A stretch of DNA of 64,000 nt from Verrucomicrobia bacterium CG1_02_43_26 (GTDB taxonomy: Bacteria > Verrucomicrobiota > Verrucomicrobiia > Opitutales > CG1-02-43-26), in NCBI GenBank assembly GCA_001872735.1, contig MNWT01000016.1:1-64000 (forward strand). The letters are read 5' to 3'. A program made the translations under genes and the position numbers. The notes beneath the pieces are model-generated. The model had not been told where the DNA came from, ran no database searches, and saw only the letters and a program-made list of their open reading frames with translations. This document shows, in pieces, positions 29,678 through 38,561 of the stretch; positions within the stretch are counted from its first letter, which is position 1, and each line of letters opens with the position of its first letter.

Positions 29678-30763
29678 TTAAGCGTCTACTTTAGAACAAT
29701 ATGCCTGTAAAACGGAAGCAATTTTTGCGAGGGGAACAACAATATCGACTGCGCCTCGTTCCTTGGCAACCTTGGGCATGCCGTAAACAATACAGCTGTC
29801 CTGGTCTTGGGCTATGGTTCTGGCTCCCGCGTTTTTCATAGCTAAGAGGCCTTCCGCACCATCTTGCCCCATACCTGTCATAATGACACCGATCGCGTTT
29901 TTGCCTATAGTTTTGGCCGCGGAATGAAACAATATATCCACTGAAGGCCTTTGGTGCCAAATTTTTGGCCCTTCATTAAGCCTTATGTAATATTGCCCCC
30001 GTTGACTCATCTCGATCTCCATATGGAAACCGCCTGGCGCAATGAGCACGCGATCAGGAAGTACCAGATCTCCATGCTTTGCTTCTAATACTTCAAACGG
30101 ATAGATTTCATTAAGTCTGCGTGCAAAGGCGTCCGAAAATTTCGCACCCAAATGTTGCACAACACAAATTGGGGGAATCTTCGGCGGTAAATCATTAAAT
30201 ACAATCCTGAGAGCTTCAGTACCGCCCGTAGAGGCTCCAATAAAAATAATTTTAGTCTTCGCGTTTGTACTATCTGGGGATTTCTTTTTATAAAAAGGCT
30301 TAGCTGAAGTGTCTTCAAGCCTATTTAGCACAGGCCTAGAAGTCCGATTAATAAATTTGGCATTATTATAAGCGGCTATTATTTCAGTAAGAATTGTCGA
30401 GGATACTTGATCGATAAATATTTCTTTTTCTGGCTTTTCAATCAATCCAATCGCTCCTAAGTCGAGTGCTTGTTTAGCCGACTGGAAATCGCTTGTGCCT
30501 TGCGAAATCATAACAAGCGTTGGTACAGGATACTCAGCAGACAAGGATCGCAACAAGTTAATCGAATCCTTGTTTGGCATATCAAGATCCAATAATATGA
30601 CGTCGGGGCAAAATCCTACAATCTTATCCCGTGCATTCAAGCAGTTTGTCGCCGTGCGAACAGCACCAATTCTTTGATCAAGCGCCAATAACCGCTTAAT
30701 AGTTTGGCAGATGATCGGAGAGTCACCTATGACAAGTACTTTTATTTGGCTCGATAATTTCAT
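29678..30763 (-). CDS. cheB: Chemotaxis-type protein-glutamate methylesterase with receiver
   Basis: CheB removes methyl groups from, or deamidates, chemoreceptor glutamates when its receiver is phosphorylated by CheA. The receiver covers about 1-120 with Asp59 in VILLDLDMP. The C-terminal esterase has the Ser in IGASTGGTEALR, the His in VVQHLG, and the Asp in MTGMGQDGAEGL. The frame can begin at a GTG at 30793, but the ATG at 30763 puts the receiver at the usual position. No cheR or receptor gene is in the window. It heads the operon divergent from cheA. Confidence 0.9.
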   Translation of the reverse strand: MKLSSQIKVLVIGDSPIICQTIKRLLALDQRIGAVRTATNCLNARDKIVGFCPDVILLDLDMPNKDSINLLRSLSAEYPVPTLVMISQGTSDFQSAKQALDLGAIGLIEKPEKEIFIDQVSSTILTEIIAAYNNAKFINRTSRPVLNRLEDTSAKPFYKKKSPDSTNAKTKIIFIGASTGGTEALRIVFNDLPPKIPPICVVQHLGAKFSDAFARRLNEIYPFEVLEAKHGDLVLPDRVLIAPGGFHMEIEMSQRGQYYIRLNEGPKIWHQRPSVDILFHSAAKTIGKNAIGVIMTGMGQDGAEGLLAMKNAGARTIAQDQDSCIVYGMPKVAKERGAVDIVVPLAKIASVLQAYCSKVDA

Positions 30764-30940
30764 TGGCCAAATATAAAATCTTTTTGTGTACACAGGAAGT
30801 AGCTCAAGTATTTACTAAGCTGTGGGGTTTGAGGTATGTAAAACATTACTACAATCCAATTTATATGTATCTGTGATACGGAAATCAAATTCAAAAATAT
30901 TCTTTTTAAATTAAGTTTTCCTGCAAGACTCACACACTAC

Positions 30941-30969
30941 TTGACCTAAATCTTAAATGCTGTTAAAAA
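30941..30969 (+). promoter_or_regulatory. Candidate cheA promoter
   Basis: TTGACC (30941-30946), a 17-base spacer and TAAAAA (30964-30969) lie 38 bases before the cheA ATG in the 240-base divergent gap with cheB. The -10 is only a partial match. Confidence 0.35.
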
Positions 30970-31006
30970 ATAATACAGTATACCCACTGCACAAAACCCC
31001 AGCGCA

Positions 31007-33160
31007 ATGATCTCTAAAACTTCTGAACTTTTTGGCATTGAGCAGTTGATCAATGGCATTGCAATTGAGCTCGTATTGGCTCATCCGAATAGCGATGAAG
31101 GGCTTGTTCCCATTTATTCCTTTATAAAAGAACTCTGTGAGACAAAGGAACTAAATGCCGCTTTGTATGAGGGTGCCTTGAATGTCAAAAAAGTCTTAGA
31201 TAATCATTTGGACACCGCCAACTCGTTTACCCAAGAAACGATTGATTATGTTAGAGACTTTGTTTCCTGGGCTTTTTACGCATTAAACGAACTGGACACT
31301 TACCGTTCGGTCAGCAAAAGTTTTCCTCCACTCCAAGAACCCAATAACAGCTTTTCAAATAGGCTTGATGAAAAAGACAATTCGATTTTTGAAGATTGCT
31401 TGATGGAGATCGATGTTGAGACTGATCGGGAAATTCTCATCGAATTTCAGAATGAGGCTAGAGAGCATTTACAGTTGGCTGAATCTGCATTAATTATTTT
31501 AGATAATAGCCCTAAAGACAATGATAGCCTAAATAGCACCTTCAGAGCCTTTCATACAATTAAAGGAGTTGCCGGATTCTTGAACTTGATTCCCATACAA
31601 GCATTGTCCCACGAGGTAGAGGCATTATTAGATCTCGCCAGAAACGAAAAACTTCATCTTGGACCGGAAGCCATCACTTTAATTTTAGAGAGCAAGGACA
31701 AGATCGAGAGTTTAGTAGAACAGGTCAAAATTGCCCTCAATCACAGTAAATTTCCTTCAGAAATTGTTCCGGTAAAGCATACCATTACTAAAATCAAAAA
31801 AATTATAAAAAATGCTTTGGGGAATCCTCTAACCCCTTCGTCTATTAAAGGATCTATAAGTGAAGCAAGACCTCTTGCAAACAGTAATCAACCCTTTGAG
31901 CGAAAGGGCAAATCCGGGCATACCCAAGGGCTAACCCGAAGCATGATTGATAGTCTAACGATACGGGTAAATACAGCCAAACTAGACAATCTGTTGGATA
32001 CCGTCGGTGAATTAGTAATTGCTCATAGCCAGTTAGAAACATCTGTAAACTTAAAAGCGAACCGCAACAATAACCCGTTGACGAGAAACATGGGGCAGTT
32101 AAGCCGTATTACAAAAGAACTGCAACATACATCTATGTCCTTACGCATGGTGCCCATTAGGCCTACTTTTCAAAAAATAAATCGTGTTGTACGAGATCTA
32201 GCGCAAACATTTCAAAAAAGGGTACAGTGCCACCTAAGCGGAGAGGAAACTGAACTGGATAGAAACGTTGTGGAGCAAATCAGCGACCCGCTCATACACA
32301 TGGTTCGTAACAGTATTGATCACGGCCTGGAATCACCTGAGGAAAGATTAGAAGCTGGAAAATCCGAAACCGGTAATTTTTATCTCACCGCGTACCACCA
32401 AGGAAGCAGTATTGTCATCGAAATCGAAGATGACGGGCGTGGAATTGATCATGAAAAAATACTGAGAATCGGTAAAGAAAAGAAATTAATCGCGGATGAT
32501 CATGACTTAAGCACACAGGAAATTTATCAACTTATTTTTATGCCCGGGTTTTCAACAGCAAATAAAATCACCACTGTTTCCGGAAGAGGCGTTGGTATGG
32601 ACGTCGTTCGCAAAAACATAGAGCAATTGCACGGGCGAATCGAAATCGAGTCTGAAAAGGGCAAGGGTACTGTATTTAAAATAAAGCTGCCCTTAACAAC
32701 CGCGATTATTGATGGGTTGATTGTGCGTGTGGGAGGTGATCGTTTTATTCTTCCCACCACATCTGTAAAGGTCGCCCTGAGACCTACAAAAGAAAACATA
32801 TCTACCATACAGGGAAAAACAGAAGTGCTCAATTTAAGAGGGCAAACGATTCCCATTATACGATTACATCAACGATTTTCTATCCCTTCTCAGGTGACCA
32901 ACCTCACAGAGGGTATATTGATCATTATGGAAAATTCACTGACTCCGTTCTGTATATTTGTAGATGAAATGATAGGTAAGCGCGAAATTGTCATCAAGAA
33001 CTTGGGCTCTATCATGCAAAACATCAAGGGCATATCAGGTGGCGCAATTCTGGGAGACGGCACCATCGCCTTAATCATTGACCCATTCAGTATACAAGAG
33101 GGGCACTCTCCTCAACAAATCCGCCAAACAGAGCGTAAGAAAGAAACCAAAGAAGATTAA
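31007..33160 (+). CDS. cheA: Chemotaxis-type histidine kinase CheA
   Basis: CheA phosphorylates CheY/CheB-type receivers in response to receptor arrays. The 717 residues start with about 145 residues of unassigned helical sequence. An Hpt domain follows with His183 in FRAFHTIKGVAGF. Next come a linker, the dimerisation helices (about 325-390; DTVGELVIAHSQLE), HATPase with HMVRNSIDHGLESPEE, EDDGRGID and GRGVGMDVVRKN, and a C-terminal CheW-like domain (about 585-710; LNLRGQTIPIIRLHQRF). The extra N-terminal segment and the lack of an obvious P2 domain are unusual compared with E. coli CheA. It converges on sctR with a 9-base gap. No cheW, cheY, receptor or flagellar gene is in the window. Confidence 0.92.
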   Translation: MISKTSELFGIEQLINGIAIELVLAHPNSDEGLVPIYSFIKELCETKELNAALYEGALNVKKVLDNHLDTANSFTQETIDYVRDFVSWAFYALNELDTYRSVSKSFPPLQEPNNSFSNRLDEKDNSIFEDCLMEIDVETDREILIEFQNEAREHLQLAESALIILDNSPKDNDSLNSTFRAFHTIKGVAGFLNLIPIQALSHEVEALLDLARNEKLHLGPEAITLILESKDKIESLVEQVKIALNHSKFPSEIVPVKHTITKIKKIIKNALGNPLTPSSIKGSISEARPLANSNQPFERKGKSGHTQGLTRSMIDSLTIRVNTAKLDNLLDTVGELVIAHSQLETSVNLKANRNNNPLTRNMGQLSRITKELQHTSMSLRMVPIRPTFQKINRVVRDLAQTFQKRVQCHLSGEETELDRNVVEQISDPLIHMVRNSIDHGLESPEERLEAGKSETGNFYLTAYHQGSSIVIEIEDDGRGIDHEKILRIGKEKKLIADDHDLSTQEIYQLIFMPGFSTANKITTVSGRGVGMDVVRKNIEQLHGRIEIESEKGKGTVFKIKLPLTTAIIDGLIVRVGGDRFILPTTSVKVALRPTKENISTIQGKTEVLNLRGQTIPIIRLHQRFSIPSQVTNLTEGILIIMENSLTPFCIFVDEMIGKREIVIKNLGSIMQNIKGISGGAILGDGTIALIIDPFSIQEGHSPQQIRQTERKKETKED

Positions 33161-33169
33161 TACTGGTTC

Positions 33170-33823
33170 CTACCGATAGGTGAGCAAGATACCATGCACC
33201 ATATTGCTCCAGCCATTCACTAAAACAAATAGCAATAGCTTAAACGGTAGAGAGATAACCATGGGAGACACCATCATCATACCCAGGGCTAGCAAGATGT
33301 TCGAGACGATCAAGTCGATCACTAAGAAGGGTAAAAAGAGGAGAAAGCCGATTTTGAAGGCGGATGACAACTCTGAAACAGTAAATGCGGGAATAAGCAC
33401 CAGCATAGAATCCTCTTTTAGAGCCTTTGCGCGCTCTTCTGGCCAAAGTACCCTAGCGGTACGCATAAAAAATAACCTGTCTTTTGGGTCAGAGTGTTTA
33501 TAAAGAAACCCCTGAATGGGCTTAACGCCAACATCAAATGCCTGTATAATGCCCTCTCTACTCGTGTAACTAATCTCCTTTTGGGTGAGCGCATCATAAG
33601 TATCCTGAAAAACGGGGGCCATGACATAAATGCTCAGCATCATCGCCAAAGAGTTAACCACCATATTGGGAGGAATCTGCTGAATGCCAAGCGCATTCCG
33701 GATCAAACTGATCACTACGACTAATTTCAGGAATGATGTCACGGACATCAGCACGAATGGCGCTAATGCCAACGCGAACAAAAGGAACATTATCCCGAAT
33801 GTATTGTTCGAAAAATCAACCAT
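33170..33823 (-). CDS. sctR: T3SS export apparatus membrane protein SctR
   Basis: SctR forms the core of the inner-membrane export gate of the injectisome (YscR/CdsR family, homologous to flagellar FliP). The 217 residues have four hydrophobic segments. The N-terminal signature TSFLKLVVVISLIRNALG, then QQIPPNMVVNSLAMML, follows the virulence-type pattern (NALGxQQxPPNM) rather than the flagellar RQALGxQQPPPNQ. FVLVNGWSNMVHGIL ends the protein. Its start overlaps the end of sctQ by 8 bases. The usual next genes sctS, sctT and sctU do not follow; cheA converges instead, so they must lie elsewhere, as in chlamydiae. Confidence 0.92.
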   Translation of the reverse strand: MVDFSNNTFGIMFLLFALALAPFVLMSVTSFLKLVVVISLIRNALGIQQIPPNMVVNSLAMMLSIYVMAPVFQDTYDALTQKEISYTSREGIIQAFDVGVKPIQGFLYKHSDPKDRLFFMRTARVLWPEERAKALKEDSMLVLIPAFTVSELSSAFKIGFLLFLPFLVIDLIVSNILLALGMMMVSPMVISLPFKLLLFVLVNGWSNMVHGILLTYR

Positions 33824-34937
33824 TCTTCGTAAAGCGAGTTATCCGAACAGCCATTTGCTCCCCTACTTTCACTAATTCGCCAGTGCCTATTTTTTTTCCA
33901 TTCGCTCGTATAACTATCGGCATATCGATGGGGTTATCCATCTTAAAAGTGAATCCGGGCTGAAGTGTTTTTAAATCGCCTACCTTGACAGTCTTTTGGC
34001 CCACTTCGAAGGAAAGCTTCACGGGAAGAGCATCTATACCCTTATGCGTTCCGTTTAATTCAGCTAGTTCATCTACTTCGTTGTCTTCATCTTCAACATC
34101 GTCTTCAAACTCAGCTTCCTCTTCGGAAACTTCTGAAGGCTCCTCTTCATCCTCGAGTAAAGGCTCTTCTTCATCTTCAAATGCTTCTTCTATTTCATTC
34201 ATAAGTTTTTCCAAAGTTATTTGGCCATCTTTGTAATTACCTTCAAAAATATATTTATTGGCAAGAACGACATTATATTGACCCGATTTTATTGATGAAA
34301 GGTCGTCTAAGAGCAATAAGTCATTCCGTTCAACACTCTTCCAATCATTGAAAGAAACCGCTTCGTTGGCAAGGATTAACTTCACGTCTACATCAATGTC
34401 ATCGCAAATTAAATTGTCTGCATACAGGTCTTTAGGAAAACGGCTTAATAATAATGGAATAAAATCTTCGTTAAAGGCGAGGTGCCCAAACCGAGAAAAT
34501 GTTTCATCCTCTTTTTGAACCGTAAAATAAAGTTTATGTGCGTAGTCATCGTCTTTCAATGCCTCATGGAGTGAAACCGTCTCTATGGTTACCGGAAGGC
34601 CAAAAAGGCTTTCAAGGTTATCCAAAAGCGGTTGGTTGATAGATTCAAACACCACAGGGCATAGATCCTTTTCCAGATTACCCAATTCTAACTCGGGGTA
34701 CTCTTGAGTAAAAAAGGAAACAGGAGGCATATCCGCAAGGCCGAGTACGATATCGTGCTCCCCTACTTTTAACTTAATGCCTGCCAATGCTTGATACTCA
34801 GAGGAGGCTTGCCTAAATTGTAATCGGCATGGGGTAGCCCCCATCTCAAATGCGATTTCTCTAGCACGCCCAATGGCTACGTTGCTTAGTCGGACTTCAT
34901 CCGCGGACAGTTTTTTTAACACTAGCTTGGGGTTCAT
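33816..34937 (-). CDS. sctQ: T3SS C-ring/sorting platform protein SctQ
   Basis: SctQ forms the cytoplasmic sorting platform with SctK, SctL and SctN and is homologous to flagellar FliM/FliN. The C-terminal SpoA domain is clear (about 300-372: LPVKLSFEVGQKTVKVGDLK, then GFTFKMDNP and GEQMAVRITRF). The N-terminal 240 residues are divergent, as usual. A very acidic linker (about 243-300, runs of Glu and Asp) precedes the SpoA domain. An internal ATG at 34202 (Met246), just before that linker and preceded by GGA, could give a separate C-terminal fragment of about 128 residues, as known for SctQ in several systems. The gap to the upstream sctP-like gene is 57 bases. Confidence 0.85.
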   Translation of the reverse strand: MNPKLVLKKLSADEVRLSNVAIGRAREIAFEMGATPCRLQFRQASSEYQALAGIKLKVGEHDIVLGLADMPPVSFFTQEYPELELGNLEKDLCPVVFESINQPLLDNLESLFGLPVTIETVSLHEALKDDDYAHKLYFTVQKEDETFSRFGHLAFNEDFIPLLLSRFPKDLYADNLICDDIDVDVKLILANEAVSFNDWKSVERNDLLLLDDLSSIKSGQYNVVLANKYIFEGNYKDGQITLEKLMNEIEEAFEDEEEPLLEDEEEPSEVSEEEAEFEDDVEDEDNEVDELAELNGTHKGIDALPVKLSFEVGQKTVKVGDLKTLQPGFTFKMDNPIDMPIVIRANGKKIGTGELVKVGEQMAVRITRFTKNG

Positions 34938-34994
34938 TACAAATTAAGTATGAATATCAGATTTTTTATAGGTCAAATTACCCTGCCATTTGAA

Positions 34995-35558
34995 TCAACG
35001 GCCAGATCTGCCACTTCTTTCATCGCCTCTTTCATCCAGAATGTCAATGTTTATGTTATCTGTCTTCAGGCGCTTCTGCAGAAAACGCTGCAAATGAGTC
35101 AACGCGTTTCCTTGTGAAAATAAGTGGGCTGCCCCATCAGTGCGTATGAAGAACTGAAATTGTAATACGCCTGCTTCTTGAAAAATTCTAATTTCTGTAC
35201 CTGCTAAAACAGACTCTTTACCGATTGTTATCTGGCACATGCGGGGTTGACCTATGTCTTCTCGAGAGACCGCCATTTTAGCCGCGACTTCCATTGCTTT
35301 ATGAACATCAGCAAGATTACCTGAGGCCCCTTTACCTTCACCGGAAGGGTTCGTATCGGTAAACGAGGACAAGAGTCCTCGAAGAATACTATCCCCTAAG
35401 TTCTGTATCAATAAACTCTCTTTGGCATCTTTTTCAGCTGTCTTATAATCCTGCTTAGCCAGCCCACGCATTGTACGAGTTTTTTTGGGGCGCAGGGTCT
35501 CTTCTTCAAAAAAATGAAGTTTTTTCTGATTTCTTCCTGTTATACGATTCTCTCCCAT
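34995..35558 (-). CDS. Second SctP/FliK-C-like protein (paralogue of the upstream gene)
   Basis: This 187-residue protein is a short paralogue of the product of 35561-36613. Residues about 52-178 align throughout with residues 184-308 of the larger protein. Shared stretches include NLGDSILRGLL, PRMCQITIGKESVLAGTEIR, LQFQFFIRTDGAAHL and NINIDILDERG. The region resembles the C-terminal substrate-switch domain of YscP/FliK: an amphipathic beta pattern of the 'LGxxEIRIxxxxGxLxFxF' kind followed by a helix. The N-terminal 50 residues are basic and polar without repeats. It starts 2 bases after the larger gene stops, so it is translated from the same message. Name and function are inference from gene order and this weak similarity. 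Confidence 0.6.
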   Translation of the reverse strand: MGENRITGRNQKKLHFFEEETLRPKKTRTMRGLAKQDYKTAEKDAKESLLIQNLGDSILRGLLSSFTDTNPSGEGKGASGNLADVHKAMEVAAKMAVSREDIGQPRMCQITIGKESVLAGTEIRIFQEAGVLQFQFFIRTDGAAHLFSQGNALTHLQRFLQKRLKTDNINIDILDERGDERSGRSGR

Positions 35559-35560
35559 TG

Positions 35561-36613
35561 TTATTCATTAGGTTGAGAAAATGGATCAGGTCGGGATTGA
35601 TCTTGTTCTTGAGATTGCCCCTGTTGTTGTCCGCCTTCACCTTGACCTCCGCCGCCTTGGTCGCCACCGCCTTGGCCTCCGCCACCTTGCTCACCTCGTT
35701 CATCGTTAACGGAAATATTAATATTCGTTTGCTTTAACTGAGTTTGCAGGAAGTTTTGTAAATCTTGAACGGCTGATTGCTGCTGCATAAGGTTAGCCGC
35801 CGCATCCGTCTTTACAAAAAATTGGAATTGCAGTTCTCCTCCTTTTTCAAATACACGTATATCAGTACCTGCCAGAATAGACTCTTTACCAATCGTCACT
35901 TGGCACATTCTATCTTGCCCGTGCTCTCCTTTAGAAACGGCCATACTGCTGATAACCTCCATTGCGGCATTGACCGTTGCAACCCGATCGCCTTTACCCA
36001 CATCCGGGCGCGCTTCAGTTGCAAAATTGACCATTCCTTTAATAATGGTATCCCCTAATTGCTGAACGACTACTTTATCCGTAGCGGTTAAGGCTCCTTC
36101 TTTTCTAGCTGTTTCTGATCCTTCTTCTTTTTTTCCTGCGCCTTTTTTATCATGAATATCTTTCTTATCCTTATCGTCAATATCCTTCCTGTCCTTCTTA
36201 TCGATGTCTTTCTTGTCCTTATCATGAATATCTTTCTTATCCTTATCGTCAATATCCTTCCTGTCCTTCTTATCTTTATCGATGTCCTTCTTGTCCTTAT
36301 CGTCAATATCTTTCCTGTGGTCTATATCTTCATCGCCATCAGGTAGATCCACTTCTGCACGTTTGCCCGGCTGAACGCCTACTTTAGACTCTTCCTTGGA
36401 AAGCATATGTTTAAATATAGTGGACATACGATTCAAAAAGCTTTTCTGGGTAGTGTCTTGCTCTCGTTCCTTTTCACCCAAAGTTTTCTGAAAATGTTCC
36501 TGGGTTCTATTCGGGATCTTCTGCGTAGCCATATCCTCCAGCTTCTTATTCTCACTTAGCGTGTGCTTTATCCCCTTGGGGGCACCTGATTCTATTTTAT
36601 CTTTTCCACTCAT
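35561..36613 (-). CDS. sctP: SctP-like T3SS needle-length/substrate-switch protein with charged repeats
   Basis: Gene order (sctN, sctO, this gene, sctQ) and layout suggest SctP, the secreted ruler that sets needle length. Residues 1-95 are polar. Residues 96-158 are a repetitive Asp/Lys/Ile tract built from KKDRKDIDDKDKKD-type units, encoded by a 72-bp near-perfect tandem repeat. Residues 186-304 form a folded domain resembling the FliK/YscP C-terminal switch domain (CQVTIGKESILAGTDIRVFE, LQFQFFVKTDAAANL). Residues 309-345 are a Gly/Gln-rich tail. No signal peptide is present, as expected for a T3SS substrate. Alternatively it is a chlamydial-type CdsP analogue of unknown detail. Similarity is judged by eye only. 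Confidence 0.65.
   Translation of the reverse strand: MSGKDKIESGAPKGIKHTLSENKKLEDMATQKIPNRTQEHFQKTLGEKEREQDTTQKSFLNRMSTIFKHMLSKEESKVGVQPGKRAEVDLPDGDEDIDHRKDIDDKDKKDIDKDKKDRKDIDDKDKKDIHDKDKKDIDKKDRKDIDDKDKKDIHDKKGAGKKEEGSETARKEGALTATDKVVVQQLGDTIIKGMVNFATEARPDVGKGDRVATVNAAMEVISSMAVSKGEHGQDRMCQVTIGKESILAGTDIRVFEKGGELQFQFFVKTDAAANLMQQQSAVQDLQNFLQTQLKQTNINISVNDERGEQGGGGQGGGDQGGGGQGEGGQQQGQSQEQDQSRPDPFSQPNE
36149..36298. repeat. 72-bp in-frame tandem repeat inside the sctP-like gene
   Basis: The segment beginning ATCATGAATATCTTTC recurs 72 bases later (36149 and 36221), almost base for base, with a 6-base insertion (TTTATC) in the second copy. Each unit encodes 24 residues of Lys/Asp/Ile-rich sequence. 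Shorter sub-repeats of CTTATC/CTTGTC lie within each unit. Near identity at synonymous sites points to a recent duplication. Confidence 0.85.
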
Positions 36614-36629
36614 TGTATACTACCCTTTG

Positions 36630-37097
36630 CTATTCCGATTTTTTGTAATGTTCTTCCATTTCCTTATCCGCCAAAGCTTCCTGCTCTTTCTTCCAATCTT
36701 GTAGCCAACTTTCCTTATGTTGGGAGATTTTTTCTAAATCGATAATCGTACGCATATGGATTGCTTTTGCTTCTTTCAACTTTTCTTTTGCGTTCTCAAC
36801 TTCTTCTTTTGCCTTCTCTAGCGCTTTTTTTAAGGCATCCTCCTTTTCTCGTAATTCGGCTACATCTTGTTTGAGCTCGGTAATTTTTTCTCGTTTAACT
36901 TTTTGTTTGATAATGCGTTTAAATAACCTGTCTTCTTCCGCTACACGCCAGACTTTGTAATCTTCCAGCTTTTTATCTGCTTTCTTCTCTTCTTCTTCCG
37001 TTTCTTTTAAGTGGACAACCGCGCGATAGACTCCTTCCTGGGCTTTTCTTTCTCGAAAATGCCTTACTTTAAGAATGGTTTCCAACTCATAGGCCAT
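36630..37097 (-). CDS. sctO: T3SS stalk protein SctO (FliJ/YscO-like coiled coil)
   Basis: SctO is the central stalk that sits in the SctN hexamer and contacts the export gate. The 155 residues are almost entirely a charged, heptad-like helical hairpin (for example LKQDVAELREKEDALKKALE). The start MAYELETILKVRHFREREAQ-type pattern, here with KVRHFRERKAQEG, is typical of FliJ/YscO proteins, and the length fits. It lies 5 bases after sctN and 16 bases before the sctP-like gene. Sequence conservation in the family is low, so gene order carries much of the call. Confidence 0.82.
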   Translation of the reverse strand: MAYELETILKVRHFRERKAQEGVYRAVVHLKETEEEEKKADKKLEDYKVWRVAEEDRLFKRIIKQKVKREKITELKQDVAELREKEDALKKALEKAKEEVENAKEKLKEAKAIHMRTIIDLEKISQHKESWLQDWKKEQEALADKEMEEHYKKSE

Positions 37098-37102
37098 ATA
37101 CG

Positions 37103-38437
37103 TTATCCTTCAACAATTGCAATCAGCGCCTCAACGGCTTCTTCATAAGAAGTGCCTTCTTCAAGGTCTTGTTTTAGAAAATTATTAATGTCGTTAATCT
37201 TATCAATTGCCTCATCAGCTTCAGCATCAGAGCCTTTTTTGTACTCTCCTATACGCAAGAGTAACTCTACTTCTTGGTACTTGGCTACAAGTTCACGCAC
37301 ACGGTTTGCCGCAGTTCTATGCTCATCATCAACGATTGAATTCATGACACGGCTGATACTAGCCGTAATGTCAACAGCAGGATAATGGGCTTTGTTAGCC
37401 AATTTACGGGAAAGAACAATATGGCCATCCAATATTGATCTCGTTTCGTCTGCTACGGGTTCCGTCATATCATCCCCTTCAACCAATACGGTATAAAGAG
37501 CGGTAATAGAGCCAACGTCAGAATTACCAGCGCGTTCCATTAATTTTGGTAATACAGAAAATACAGAGGGTGGGAAGCCTCTTCTTGTAGGAGGCTCGCC
37601 GGCAGCGAGGCCAATTTCACGCTGAGCACGCGCAAATCGGGTGACCGAGTCCATCATAAACAACACGCGTTTACCTTGGTCTCGGAAATACTCAGCAATC
37701 GCTGTGGCCACATAAGCCGCTTTCAATCGTTCCATGGCGGGGCGATCCGAAGTTGATATCACCAACACCGTCTTCTTCATCCCTTCTTCGCCTAAATCTC
37801 GTTCAATAAATTCTCTTACCTCACGGCCCCGTTCCCCCACAAGCGCTAGTACGCTGACGTCTGACTCGGTATTCCGAATAATTTGCCCCAATATGGTACT
37901 TTTACCGACACCTGCTGCCGCGAATATACCCATTCTCTGCCCTTCACCACAGGTCAAAATACCATCCAACACGCGTAAGCCTAATGATAACGGGCGATCG
38001 ATAACATTCCGCTTTAATGCATTGGGGGGATCCGCATATACAGGGTAATAACCTTCAATTTCAAGAGGCCCTTTTACATCTTCATCTAAGGGATTACCTA
38101 AACCATCCAGTACGCGGCCAAGTAATTTGGGTCCAACAGGTACTTGGTGCATTCTCCCTAATGGAATCACTTCTGTTGAGGAGGATATACCGGTTAAATC
38201 TCCCAAGGGGGTCAGCAAAGCTGCATCCCCTAAGAACCCGACCACTTCGGCCAGCAACCCTTGCTTTTCCCAGGGGCACTTAAGGCTGCATAATTCGCCC
38301 ACTTTTACGCGGGGCACAGATGCTTTAATAATGGTACCAACAACTTGCAATACCCGGCCTTTCACTTCAATCGGCTGGGATTCCTCAACACCTCGTTGCA
38401 ATAAGTTGGTTATAAACTGTAGTGACTGATCAGACAT
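37103..38437 (-). CDS. sctN: T3SS ATPase SctN
   Basis: SctN is the hexameric ATPase that strips chaperones and unfolds substrates at the base of the injectisome. The 444 residues show the N-terminal barrel, the Walker A loop [12 protein letters not shown] (about 165-178), [34 protein letters not shown] (Walker B region), [20 protein letters not shown] and [20 protein letters not shown]. These features are shared by SctN and FliI. SctR in the same operon is of the non-flagellar type, and no flagellar genes accompany it, so SctN is preferred. It is the first T3SS gene, 124 bases downstream of ftsZ, with its own promoter candidate. Confidence 0.92.
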   Translation of the reverse strand: MSDQSLQFITNLLQRGVEESQPIEVKGRVLQVVGTIIKASVPRVKVGELCSLKCPWEKQGLLAEVVGFLGDAALLTPLGDLTGISSSTEVIPLGRMHQVPVGPKLLGRVLDGLGNPLDEDVKGPLEIEGYYPVYADPPNALKRNVIDRPLSLGLRVLDGILTCGEGQRMGIFAAAGVGKSTILGQIIRNTESDVSVLALVGERGREVREFIERDLGEEGMKKTVLVISTSDRPAMERLKAAYVATAIAEYFRDQGKRVLFMMDSVTRFARAQREIGLAAGEPPTRRGFPPSVFSVLPKLMERAGNSDVGSITALYTVLVEGDDMTEPVADETRSILDGHIVLSRKLANKAHYPAVDITASISRVMNSIVDDEHRTAANRVRELVAKYQEVELLLRIGEYKKGSDAEADEAIDKINDINNFLKQDLEEGTSYEEAVEALIAIVEG

Positions 38438-38513
38438 AAAATAGTTCCGCCTACTGTACTATACCATATAAGCGTACAAATTGCGAATGGGGTAGCTCTT
38501 TTTTTGAACTTTT

Positions 38514-38542
38514 ACAATACCCCGACATTTTAAAATAGTCAA
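38514..38542 (-). promoter_or_regulatory. Candidate promoter of the T3SS operon
   Basis: On the minus strand TTGACT (38537-38542), a 17-base spacer and TATTGT (38514-38519) lie in the 124-base gap between ftsZ and sctN, about 75 bases before the sctN ATG. A second possible -10, TATAGT, lies closer to sctN. An inverted GGGGTA/TACCCC pair overlaps the region and could be a regulatory site. No terminator after ftsZ is evident, so read-through from the dcw cluster is also possible. Confidence 0.45.
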
Positions 38543-38561
38543 ACAACGCTCAACATTTCTC

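Noticed and set aside
33985..34236. Serine-rich plus-strand frame
   Set aside because: It is the antisense of the acidic Glu/Asp tract of sctQ.
36149..36298. Repeat array considered as a CRISPR
   Set aside because: The units are contiguous, in frame, 72 bp long and have no distinct spacers; no cas gene is present.
36152..36346. Hydrophobic plus-strand frame with repeated ILIVNI units resembling a membrane protein
   Set aside because: It is the antisense reading of the Asp/Lys repeats of the sctP-like gene.
33170..38437. Flagellar export genes fliP, fliN, fliJ and fliI
   Set aside because: The SctR signature (NALGxQQxPPNM) is the virulence type and no other flagellar gene is seen.
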